A stretch of 64,000 nt of DNA from a virus: positions 49,097-113,096 of the IMG/VR virus record IMGVR_UViG_3300014501_000001. One strand, 5' to 3'. The first letter of the stretch is position 1; each line of letters begins with the position of its first letter. The position numbers and the translations under genes are program-made. The notes beneath the pieces were generated by a model. That model made no database searches and had not been told where the DNA came from. It saw only the letters and a list, made by a program, of their open reading frames with translations. This document shows, piece by piece, positions 8,677 through 15,579 of the stretch.

Positions 8677-10024
8677 TGCATCCTGTAGGGCCGCCGCGCC
8701 GCGAGGCGCACGCGATAACCGCGAGAATTGCTGGAAAGCCCGTACCACATGCACATGCCACAACGTGGGGCGAAAGCCCGAGCGTGATGGCCTGAAAAAT
8801 GTGCATTAGGGGTAATCAGCAGCCGAGCCCGCCTGGACCGCGACACGCGGCACCGACGGGATGGTTCAGAGACTATGCACGCGGGTTCTGGTAATCTTTA
8901 ACGATGGAGATTAATAACGATGACTGGCAGATAATGGCCGGTCAGGAGCGGGAAGAGTTCATTCGGCGCTACGTGGCTGGCGAGGCCCTGACATCCCTCG
9001 CCAGGGAGTATCACCACGGGCCTGCCACGCTGAGGGCAATCCTCGTCAGCGTGGGGGTGCCAGTCCGGACAAGGCCCGGATACGCCAAGGGCAGGAAGTG
9101 GTCAGAAGCGCAGCGTGAAGCTCACAGGCGCACAACTAGCACCCCTGAGCACAGGCAGAAGATGCGCGCGATCATGCTGAAACGCCTCCCGGTCATGCGC
9201 GGAGCGGCGACGAACTCTCCGATCGAGCGCCGGATGCAAGATGCGCTCATGGCGGTCGGCATCGGCTTCACAACGCAGTCTGTCCTGCTGGACCGCTACC
9301 TGGTGGACATCGAGATCCACCAGGCACCCATCGTGATTGAGGCTGACGGCGCGCAGCACACACTGCGCATCCAGAAGGCCAAGGACGCCGAGCGCGACAC
9401 GGCTCTCACTGCCGCCGGGTACCGGGTTTTCCGGTTCACGGGCAGCGAGATCAATGCCGACGCCGTGCTGTGTGTCCGGCGTGTTATCGACGCTTGCTTC
9501 CTGGTTCCCGACCAGGAGCCCATCTATGAAATCCGCACGGCTTTCACTGGCGAACTCCACCCGCTCTGGAAGGGCGGCAAGCGGGAGTTCACCTGCGAGA
9601 TCTGCGGGGTCGTGTTCATGGCTCAGCCTGCGCACCGCAAGGGGCCGCACATCTACTGCAGCATGCAGTGCAATGGTGCAGCCAAGCGCGGCAAGACGGC
9701 GAGTGCTGAGACCCGTGCCAAGATCAGCGCCGCGAATAGGGGCAAGGAGCGCAAGCCCCCGCCACCGTTCACGGCCGAGCATCGCGCCAAGATCAGCGCA
9801 GGGCTTAAGGGCAGGCCAAAGACTGCGGAGCACGCCGCCAAGGTTGGTGCAGCGCAGGCTGGCAGGCCAAAGTCCGCCGAGACTCGGGCAAAGATCAGCG
9901 AAACGCTCAAGCGTCGAAACGCAAACCAGAACAAGATAGAGTCCGCTCTGCATGGAGACATGCAGAGGCCGGCAGAAATGACCGGCCCCGCCACCCTGTT
10001 CTGAGGGCGGCGAGTAACAACAGG
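8677..10024 (+). ncRNA. Group I intron 1 in the capsid gene
   Basis: Core elements appear in order. P1 pairs exon GCCU (8673-8676) with GGGC (8688-8691), with a U8676-G8688 wobble at the splice site, and continues as UGCA/UGUA. P element AATTGCTGGAAA is at 8726-8737, Q element AATCAGCAGCCGAGCC at 8814-8829, R element GTTCAGAGACTA at 8864-8875, and S element AAGATAGAGTCC at 9933-9944. P3 is AACCGCG (8717-8723) with CGCGGGTT (8880-8887). P8 is TTCTGGT (8886-8892) with ACCAGAA (9925-9931). P9 is a perfect 9-bp hairpin with a GAGA loop (9946-9967), followed by GGCCGG/CCGGCC (9967-9987). The intron ends in G10024, and P10 can form between GUA (8685-8687) and exon UAC (10025-10027). The homing endonuclease ORF fills the P8 loop and runs through S and P9. 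Confidence 0.88.
8904..10004 (+). CDS. Intron-encoded homing endonuclease (DUF559/Vsr-like with NUMOD3 repeats)
   Basis: A 366-residue protein with ATG at 8904 just after the 5' strand of P8 and no clear ribosome site. Residues 10-60 are helix-turn-helix-like. Residues 104-185 match the Vsr/DUF559-type nuclease fold: SPIERRM (Glu108), LVDIEI (Asp135), IVIEADGAQH (Glu146, Asp148, His152), then ERDTALTAAGYRVFRF. This is the arrangement of the EDxHD class of phage homing enzymes. Residues 231-256 form a Cys4 finger (CEIC...YCSMQC). Residues 265-340 hold three to four NUMOD3-type DNA-binding repeats (SAETRAKISAANRG, TAEHRAKISAGLKG, SAETRAKISETLK). Its last 24 codons also encode the S and P9 elements of the intron. 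It should cut intronless capsid genes and spread the intron. Confidence 0.85.
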   Translation: MEINNDDWQIMAGQEREEFIRRYVAGEALTSLAREYHHGPATLRAILVSVGVPVRTRPGYAKGRKWSEAQREAHRRTTSTPEHRQKMRAIMLKRLPVMRGAATNSPIERRMQDALMAVGIGFTTQSVLLDRYLVDIEIHQAPIVIEADGAQHTLRIQKAKDAERDTALTAAGYRVFRFTGSEINADAVLCVRRVIDACFLVPDQEPIYEIRTAFTGELHPLWKGGKREFTCEICGVVFMAQPAHRKGPHIYCSMQCNGAAKRGKTASAETRAKISAANRGKERKPPPPFTAEHRAKISAGLKGRPKTAEHAAKVGAAQAGRPKSAETRAKISETLKRRNANQNKIESALHGDMQRPAEMTGPATLF

Positions 10025-10084
10025 TACCGTTTCTTCGGCATCAGCGAGCAGCTTTCCTGGCTCGCGCAGTTCGCAGGACAGGGT
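10025..10084 (+). CDS. Major capsid protein, exon 2 (20 codons)
   Basis: A 60-nt exon reading YRFFGISEQLSWLAQFAGQG. This is a strongly capsid-like segment (WxAQFAGQG precedes the D/E-x-A/R-x-L helix in related actinophage capsid proteins). It begins directly after the G that ends intron 1. It is followed by CAACTT and a stop 25 nt later, so it cannot be read on to exon 3 without removing 10085 to about 10344. Confidence 0.8.
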
Positions 10085-10344
10085 CAACTTAGAGGCCCCC
10101 TCGCAGGGTGACCTGCGAGTTCACTCGGCACCGTAACGGTGAACCCCGCCAAGCCAAGGGGAATACCGTGGAAACCTCGCACTACAGGGTTCCGTAGAGA
10201 GCAAGCGTGCCGCGCCTGTGTCATGGGACCTGCCCCGAGTGCATCAGGGGCAGCGGACCGCAGGCGAAGTTGTGCTCCGGGCTCGCGCGATGGAAAAGCG
10301 CGAGAGGCGTCCAGAAATGAGGCGCCCGGCCGTCCCCAGTGGCG
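10085..10344 (+). ncRNA. Second intervening sequence, probable ORF-less group I intron
   Basis: About 260 nt with stops in the flanking frames (TGA 10109-10111 and TGA 10318-10320) separate two segments of one capsid protein. It is dense in helices: CTCGCAGG-GTGA-CCTGCGAG (10100-10119), GTTCAC...GTGAAC enclosing CACCGTAACGGTG, CTGCCCC/GGGGCAG (10230-10253) and CTCGCGC/GCGCGAG (10282-10304). A P1-like pairing, exon GGGU with GCCC (10095-10098), places a U-G wobble at the end of exon 2. GAATACCGTGGAAA (from 10161) could be a diverged P element. R and S could not be assigned with certainty (GGAC 10255-10258 with GTCC 10309-10312 is a candidate P7). The 3' end is uncertain: G10341 or G10344 both keep frame. 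Confidence 0.62.
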
Positions 10345-11415
10345 GCAGGTAACAGTTCGTTCGAGGACATTGCCGGCCTGGCCAACCTGATCATGCTTCA
10401 GGAGGCCATGCTCGGAGAGGAATATCAGTTCATAGCGGGCACTTCCGCTCCGCTGGCCGTTCCCGCAGCACCGACCTGCACTGTCCGCACCGCCGGCTCC
10501 AATGAGACGGCGCTCAACACGAACATCACCGCGGTCAAGGTGGCCGCGACCAACTACTTCGGCTCGACCGCCGTCTCGGCGGCCTCGTCCACGTTCGCCG
10601 TGGCGTCCGGCCAGGTCGTGGATGTCACGATCGCCCCGGTCGCGGGCACGATGACCTACTCGATCTACGCCTTCACGTCCGGTTCCAGCTACTACCTGCT
10701 GGCATCGGGCGTCGGCGGCCAGAAGTACACCCTGCAGGGCTTCTCGTCCCTGCCGACCGCCGTCGTCCCCCCGGCTGCCGACACCGGCACCGGGAAGAAC
10801 ACCCGGATGGAAGGCGTCATCCCGACGCTCACCGGGGCGTCGGCCGCTGCGGGGGTCTACCCCAGCGGCTGGCAGGGCGGCTACGTCAACCAGTCCGTGG
10901 GAACCCACCTGTCCTACAACGCCATCTACACGGCGCTGGACAGCCTGTGGGAGTCCAACTCCAACTCACCGGGCGCATTCAAGGCGGACCCGCAGGAGAT
11001 CGTCGGCGACGGCGGCGACATCATGCGCCTGTCCAACGACGTGATCTCGGCGGGGACGGCGACGAACTACCGCCTGTTCCTGGAGCAGCAGGAAGTCGGG
11101 GGAATGCGCGTCGGCGGCGCCGTCAGCGAGTTCCAGAACCCGATCACCCGGTCCATCCTCAAGCTGGTCGTCCACCCCTGGTTCACGCAGGGCACGGCGG
11201 CCTTCATGACCTACCAGCCGCCGATGACCTACTCCCAGATCAGCAATGCCTGGGAAGCCCGAATGGTGCAAGATTACGCCAGTATTGCCTGGCCTGTCAT
11301 AGATGCGACCTTTAGGTTCTCAATCTTCTGGTATGGGGCCTTGATCGCGAATGCGCCATTCTTCTCCGGTTTGCTCCAGGGGCTCCAGATTAGTGACGTT
11401 ACGCCCTACTCCTGA
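10345..11415 (+). CDS. Major capsid protein, exon 3
   Basis: Encodes about 356 residues starting AGNSSFEDIAGLANLIMLQEAMLGEEYQF, the long spine helix of HK97-fold capsid proteins. Residues about 30-140 (LAVPAAPTCTVRTAG...KYTLQGFSSLPT) form an Ig/FN3-like insertion. The P-domain follows, with GVIPTLTGASAAAGVYPSGWQGG, LSYNAIYTALDSLWE, VGGDIMRLSNDVI-like helices and the closing MTYQPPMTYSQISNAWEARMVQDYASIAWPV. The open frame alone could begin at GTG 10339, but there is no ribosome site and it would lack the capsid N-terminus, so it is taken as the last exon. The exact first base is 10342 or 10345. Confidence 0.82.
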   Translation, partial: AGNSSFEDIAGLANLIMLQEAMLGEEYQFIAGTSAPLAVPAAPTCTVRTAGSNETALNTNITAVKVAATNYFGSTAVSAASSTFAVASGQVVDVTIAPVAGTMTYSIYAFTSGSSYYLLASGVGGQKYTLQGFSSLPTAVVPPAADTGTGKNTRMEGVIPTLTGASAAAGVYPSGWQGGYVNQSVGTHLSYNAIYTALDSLWESNSNSPGAFKADPQEIVGDGGDIMRLSNDVISAGTATNYRLFLEQQEVGGMRVGGAVSEFQNPITRSILKLVVHPWFTQGTAAFMTYQPPMTYSQISNAWEARMVQDYASIAWPVIDATFRFSIFWYGALIANAPFFSGLLQGLQISDVTPYS

Positions 11416-11476
11416 GCATTCATCCTGTTATGTCCGATTAGGACAGGCAGGGTAGCCGGAGTCTCACAGCGGTGCC

Positions 11477-11507
11477 GGGCCGGGCGCTCAGCAAGGGCGC
11501 CCGGCCC
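11477..11507 (+). terminator. GC hairpin downstream of capsid gene
   Basis: An 11-bp perfect stem GGGCCGGGCGC (11477-11487) with GCGCCCGGCCC (11497-11507) and a 9-nt loop, 60 nt after the capsid stop. There is no U-run, so it may attenuate transcription or protect the 3' end of the capsid mRNA rather than terminate fully. The remainder of the 165-nt gap shows only a small TGTCC/GGACA inverted repeat. Confidence 0.45.
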
Positions 11508-11580
11508 GAGCCCGCTCCCCAACTTCCCGCACTACCCGCAACAGGGCGGCCATGCCGCCAGTCACCACTACAGGAGGCGC

Positions 11581-11865
11581 ATGGCTCTCTTCGGGCCCGG
11601 ATCCGCAACCACCGTCAGCACCGTCGCGACCCAGGTTTACACGCCCACCTCGGGCGGGCTGCAGGTGAACCCGACCGTCATCAACCAGGGACCCAGCACG
11701 TTCGCGGTAGGAACGTCCTCGGTGACCTACGCCACGGGGCTGCTGGTGGCGCCGGGTGACCAGGTGACCCTGCAGGGGCTGGAGATCGCGATCTACGCGA
11801 TCTGCAACACGTCGAAGTCGTCGCTGGCCCTGGCGGGGCTGGCGACCGTGGAGTCGGTGGTCTGA
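11581..11865 (+). CDS. Small virion protein after the capsid gene
   Basis: A 94-residue protein at ATG 11581 behind GGAGGCGC. Thr/Val/Ala-rich beta-like sequence without charged clusters, ending LAGLATVESVV. Its position right after the capsid gene and its strong start suggest a decoration or head-accessory protein. No family recognised. Confidence 0.6.
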   Translation: MALFGPGSATTVSTVATQVYTPTSGGLQVNPTVINQGPSTFAVGTSSVTYATGLLVAPGDQVTLQGLEIAIYAICNTSKSSLALAGLATVESVV

Positions 11866-11974
11866 CCGGGCTCGCGGTTCCCGGCGGCGCATGGTCTCGC
11901 CCGCCGGGGCCGCGCGCCCTCGTCCTGTTCCTTCCTTTCCCCTGCCGGGTGAGTCCCGGAAGCATTGGAGATGC

Positions 11975-12442
11975 ATGTCGCTTGCCGGAAAGAACCTCGC
12001 GCCCGGGACGGTCAGCGAGACCGCGAATATCACGTTCTCGGGGAACGTGGTCATCAGCGCCCAGGGCGGCGCCCTCGACGTCCACGGGGCGACGGGCTTC
12101 ACCGCCGTTGCCCTGCAGGGCGGCGGGGCGCTGCCGACGATCACGGGGGTCACGCACTGCGTGGCGTCGGTGCCGAAGGGCCATGACCTGGGCGGGAACT
12201 TCACGCTCACCGTCGATGCCTCAGGGGTCGCGTCGGGGACGATCGCCACGGTCGTGTTCGGGACGGTGCTGCCTGCTGCCCCGGTGGCGGTGTACGCCAC
12301 CGCATACGACTCGACTACCAGCGTGAACGTGACCACGGTGACGGCGACCTCGCTGGCTACCACGGGGTTCACGGTGTCGAACTCGGGGTCGGTCGCACCC
12401 ACCCAGGTCATCAACGTGCAGTATTTCGTGGTCGCCGCCTAA
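11975..12442 (+). CDS. Ig-like small virion protein
   Basis: A 155-residue protein. ATG 11975 follows GGAGATGC, the start context used by its neighbours; the longer frame from 11891 is non-coding in character. Alternating Thr/Val strands (NITFSGNVVISAQGG, GNFTLTVDASGVASGTIATVVF, SGSVAPTQVINVQYFVVAA) indicate a beta-sandwich, plausibly a decoration protein. It is followed 18 nt later by the glycosyltransferase, so it may be a glycosylation target (inference). Confidence 0.6.
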   Translation: MSLAGKNLAPGTVSETANITFSGNVVISAQGGALDVHGATGFTAVALQGGGALPTITGVTHCVASVPKGHDLGGNFTLTVDASGVASGTIATVVFGTVLPAAPVAVYATAYDSTTSVNVTTVTATSLATTGFTVSNSGSVAPTQVINVQYFVVAA

Positions 12443-12460
12443 CCGGACAAGGGGAACACA

Positions 12461-13600
12461 ATTCGCATACTCGCCCACAGTAACGCGCCATGGGAGAAAT
12501 CGGGCTACGGTACGCAAATCGCCCTGCTTGCCCAGCGGCTGCCGGAACTCGGCCACGAGGTCGTGCTGTCCGCGTTCCACGGGCTCGGCGGATCGCCGCT
12601 GGCGTGGAACGGGATCACGGTCCTGCCCGGCGCGTTCCCCGGTGACCCGTACGGCGCCGGGATCCTGCCGCAGCACCGGGCACGGCACGGCGCGGACCTG
12701 ATCATCACCCTGATGGACGTGTGGGTGCTGGACCCGGCACCGCTGAAAGGCCAGCCCCTCGCCTGCTGGATGCCATCCGACTCCGAGCCGCTCTCGTCAG
12801 TTGACAGGACGTTCCTGGACGCCTCCGGGGCCATCCCGATCGCGATGTCACGGTCAGGGGAGGCACGGCTCAAGGATGCGGGCTACTCGCCGCTCTACGT
12901 GCCGCACGGCATAGATGTCCAGTTGTTCTCGCCGTCGCCTATCCGGGAGGAGACCAGGGAGATCCTGGAGGCCACCGGGAAGTTCACGATCGGCATCAAC
13001 GCGAACAACAAGGACTCCTTCCGCAAGGGCATGTACGAGCAGATGGCCGCGTTCGCGAGGCTGCACGCGGCGCACCCGGACACGCTGCTGCTGATCCACG
13101 GCCTGGTCCACGAGGTCGGCTCGGTGGACCTGGCGCAGGTGACCCGCAACCTGGGGATTCAGGAGGCGGTGAAGTTCTGCGGGCAGTACGAGTACCTGAC
13201 CGGGATGATCACCAGCCAGCAGGTCGCGAACTGGTACGGGGCACTCGACCTGTACTCGCAGGCGAGCTTTGGCGAGGGCTTCGGGATCACGGCGCTGGAA
13301 GCGCAAGCGTGCGGCGTGCCTGTGGTCACAACCGACGCGGGGGCGATGGCGGAGATGTGCGGCGGCGGCTGGAAGGTCGCCGGGGAGAAGTTCTGGAACC
13401 CGGTGCACAACGCCTGCTGGACCCGCCCGTCGATCGCCGGCATCCACCGGGCGTATGAGCAGGCGTACCAGCGGGGCAAGGCGTACGAGGCCAAGAAGGC
13501 TAAGTGCGTCCCGTTCGCCGCGCAGTACGACGCTGACCGGGTGCTGAAAGAGCACTGGGCTCCCGCGCTCGCCGAGCTTGAGCGGAGGATCACGGCGTGA
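12461..13600 (+). CDS. GT4-like glycosyltransferase, apparent ATT start
   Basis: The conserved N-terminus RILAHSNAPWEKSGYGTQIA (glycine-rich donor-side loop of GT-B enzymes) is in frame from ATT 12461, which sits 6 nt after AAGGGG (12449-12454). The frame is closed by the previous stop at 12440 and holds no ATG, GTG or TTG until GTG 12563, which would delete 34 conserved residues. Hence 379 residues from ATT. Later motifs are VPHGIDVQLF, FTIGINANNKDSFRKG, YSQASFGEGFGITALEAQ (E-x7-E signature near 271-279) and CGVPVVTTDAG, typical of family 4 retaining glycosyltransferases. It heads a cassette with an epimerase and a second glycosyltransferase and may glycosylate virion proteins. Confidence 0.82.
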   Translation: MRILAHSNAPWEKSGYGTQIALLAQRLPELGHEVVLSAFHGLGGSPLAWNGITVLPGAFPGDPYGAGILPQHRARHGADLIITLMDVWVLDPAPLKGQPLACWMPSDSEPLSSVDRTFLDASGAIPIAMSRSGEARLKDAGYSPLYVPHGIDVQLFSPSPIREETREILEATGKFTIGINANNKDSFRKGMYEQMAAFARLHAAHPDTLLLIHGLVHEVGSVDLAQVTRNLGIQEAVKFCGQYEYLTGMITSQQVANWYGALDLYSQASFGEGFGITALEAQACGVPVVTTDAGAMAEMCGGGWKVAGEKFWNPVHNACWTRPSIAGIHRAYEQAYQRGKAYEAKKAKCVPFAAQYDADRVLKEHWAPALAELERRITA

Positions 13601-13896
13601 GTGAGCGCGAACCCGAGGTCCACCTGCTCAAGGAGGACAGCGCCAAGCCGGGATTGCGGCACCTGCCCGAGGAACACGCGCCCGTTACCACGGTCGCCGC
13701 TGATCACCCTGTCGCCGTCCGGGAGCCGGGACGCTGCCAGGCATGCCATGCGTTCGCCCTGCTTGAGCGGCACTGGCCGGGCGGGATCCTGCTGCCGGGC
13801 CGCCACGTTGAGATCTGCGCTGCGTGCCGGGGTCTGGGTGACGAGGAGATCATGCGGAGGCTGCCGGACTGGAGACGGGACGGGGCGAGCACATGA
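13597..13896 (+). CDS. Small CxxC protein in the sugar cassette
   Basis: A 99-residue protein with GTG start overlapping the previous TGA. The N-half is acidic and His-rich (HLLKEDSAKPG...HLPEEHAP). Then a possible zinc site: CQACHAFALLERHWPGG...CAACRGLGDEEI. It is coupled to the glycosyltransferase and, by ATGA overlap, to the epimerase. Function unknown. Confidence 0.55.
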   Translation: MSEREPEVHLLKEDSAKPGLRHLPEEHAPVTTVAADHPVAVREPGRCQACHAFALLERHWPGGILLPGRHVEICAACRGLGDEEIMRRLPDWRRDGAST

Positions 13897-14780
13897 GGGT
13901 TCTCGTAACTGGGGGCGGGGGCTTCATCGGCCGCCACGCCTGTGACGCGCTGACGGCGGCCGGCCATTCGCCGCTGGTGCTCGACCGGCGGCGGGACCGC
14001 AACTGCGGGCATGACGTGATCCTCGGCGATGTCCGGGACGCGACGGCGGTCACGGAGGCGGTCGCGCACTGCGAGGGCGTCATCCACCTCGCCGGGGTGC
14101 TCGGGACGGCGGAGACGATCAGCAACCCGCGGCCGGCGGCGGAGGTCAACATCCTCGGCGGCCTGAACGTGGCCGAGGCATGCGCGCAGTACGGGGTGCC
14201 GCTGGTGAACATCGCGGTGGGGAACTGGTTCGAGTACAGCACCTACTCGGTCACCAAGAGCACCGTGGAGAGGTTCTGCGGGATGTACCGGCGGTACCGG
14301 GGCCTGCCCGTCGCGTCGGTGCGGGCCTTCAACGCCTACGGGCCGGGCCAGTCCGTCGCGGCGCCTTACGGCACGTCGAGGGTGCGGAAGATCATCCCGT
14401 CGTTCATCATGCGGGCACTGCACGGCGAGGCCATCGAGGTCTACGGCGACGGCTCCCAGGTGATGGACATGGTGTACGTCACCGATGTCGCCGCCGCGCT
14501 CGTCACCGCACTGGAGGGCCTCGCGGCCGGGTGCGTGCCGGATGAGCCACTGGAGGCGGGCACCGGGCGGGCGACGACCGTGGCGCAGATCGCGGAGATG
14601 ACCCGCGCCGAGGTGGAACGCCAGACCGGGGTCGCGGGCAAGGTGGGCTTCCTGCCGATGCGGCCAGGCGAGACCCCCGGCAGCGTCGTCCTCGCCAGCG
14701 CGGGCCTGCCCGGCTGCGTCCCGCTCGAGGACGGGCTCGCCCGGACGGTCACGCATTACCGGGAGGCGGCCGGGTGCTGA
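13893..14780 (+). CDS. NAD-dependent sugar epimerase/dehydratase
   Basis: A 295-residue extended short-chain dehydrogenase. The Rossmann glycine motif TGGGGFIG (Gly7, 10, 13), acidic Asp31 after the second strand, the catalytic YSVTK (Tyr118, Lys122), FNAYGPGQ and VYGDGSQVMDMVYVTDVA are all visible. Such enzymes act on nucleotide sugars in the cytoplasm (UDP-glucose 4-epimerase or related). It lies between two glycosyltransferases with overlapping ends, so it presumably makes the sugar they transfer. The exact substrate cannot be told from sequence. Confidence 0.85.
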   Translation: MRVLVTGGGGFIGRHACDALTAAGHSPLVLDRRRDRNCGHDVILGDVRDATAVTEAVAHCEGVIHLAGVLGTAETISNPRPAAEVNILGGLNVAEACAQYGVPLVNIAVGNWFEYSTYSVTKSTVERFCGMYRRYRGLPVASVRAFNAYGPGQSVAAPYGTSRVRKIIPSFIMRALHGEAIEVYGDGSQVMDMVYVTDVAAALVTALEGLAAGCVPDEPLEAGTGRATTVAQIAEMTRAEVERQTGVAGKVGFLPMRPGETPGSVVLASAGLPGCVPLEDGLARTVTHYREAAGC

Positions 14781-15451
14781 TCCACCGGATGTGGCTCGGC
14801 CCCCGCCCCATGCCGGCGCCGTTCCGCGGCTTCGGCAAGAGGTGGCAGGAGCTTAACCCCGGCGCGAAGGTCATCGAGTGGAGCTGGCACAACCTGCCGG
14901 AAGACCTCGCCAATGACGGCGTGCTGGAGGACATCCGGGGCCGCTGCACCAAAGGCGGCTCGATCGAGATGGCGGTCGCGCTCGCCGACGTGATCGCCTA
15001 CGACCTGGTGCGCAGGTTCGGCGGCACCTACGTGAACTGCGACATCCAGCCGCTGCGCCCCCTGTCCCTCCTCGGCGATGTCATTGCCACCCGGCCATGG
15101 GCGTCCTGGGAGAGCGATGAGGAATGGCGCGGGGTAGTCAACGCCGCGTTCGGCGGCCCGGCCGGCCACCCGTTCTGGGAGTCCGTGGTCACCGAGCTGC
15201 TGCCGCAGCGCTACTGGCGGATGAAGGCGGAGGGCAACGGCATCATCCCCGACGCGACCGGCAACGCGCTGATGGGCGAGGCGATGACAGCCCATCCCGG
15301 CGTCCTGCACGCCTTCCCCCGCGAGACGTTCAACCCGGTGCACTCCACCGAACTGGGGCTGCTGACGCCCTCGTGGATCCCCCCTCCCGGTGCCGTCGCG
15401 GTCCATTACTGGGATCACAAGCGGACCGGGCGGACCAACTACATCACCTGA
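14774..15451 (+). CDS. DXD-type glycosyltransferase (Gly_transf_sug family)
   Basis: A 225-residue protein, GTG start overlapping the epimerase stop. The opening LIHRMWLGPRPMP, the middle SIEMAVALADVIAYDLVRRFGG (64-84) and TYVNCDIQPLRPL (85-97) are the signature of the sugar-binding DXD family (Och1/capsular-type). The usual D-x-D is reduced to N-C-D, which may alter metal binding. HYWDHKRTG near the C-terminus is the usual H...W end. Third member of a cassette likely modifying virion proteins or host-surface sugar. Confidence 0.75.
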   Translation: MLIHRMWLGPRPMPAPFRGFGKRWQELNPGAKVIEWSWHNLPEDLANDGVLEDIRGRCTKGGSIEMAVALADVIAYDLVRRFGGTYVNCDIQPLRPLSLLGDVIATRPWASWESDEEWRGVVNAAFGGPAGHPFWESVVTELLPQRYWRMKAEGNGIIPDATGNALMGEAMTAHPGVLHAFPRETFNPVHSTELGLLTPSWIPPPGAVAVHYWDHKRTGRTNYIT

Positions 15452-15500
15452 GAAAGAGGAAAGGAATCCCGCTGAAAGCGCTGGTCAAGCGGGCCTTTCC

Positions 15501-15536
15501 GCTAGAATGTACGTACAGAACCCCCGCGACGGCAGC
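15501..15536 (+). promoter_or_regulatory. Shared HNH-gene leader, promoter-like
   Basis: GCTAGAAT (15501-15508) contains a -10-like TAGAAT and is followed by GTACG and then ACCCCCGCGACGGC. The same order of words (GCTAGAAT, GTACG, AACCCC, GCGACGGC) occurs upstream of the minus-strand HNH gene at 33030. The ACCCCC here also pairs with GGGGGT at about 15545-15550. Interpreted as a promoter/leader that travels with the HNH genes. Confidence 0.5.
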
Positions 15537-15579
15537 CACCGCCCGGGGGTCATGGTCAACCTGTAGAAGGCAGGTCAAC

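Noticed and set aside
8677-10344. Simple frameshifts or two separate capsid genes instead of introns
   Set aside because: More than 1.3 kb and 0.26 kb would have to be skipped; group I core elements and the exact continuation of capsid sequence across both gaps fit splicing. An intein is excluded because the gaps contain stops in frame.
12563-13600. GTG 12563 as start of the glycosyltransferase
   Set aside because: It removes the conserved N-terminal strand and glycine loop and has no ribosome site, whereas ATT 12461 has AAGGGG at the right distance.
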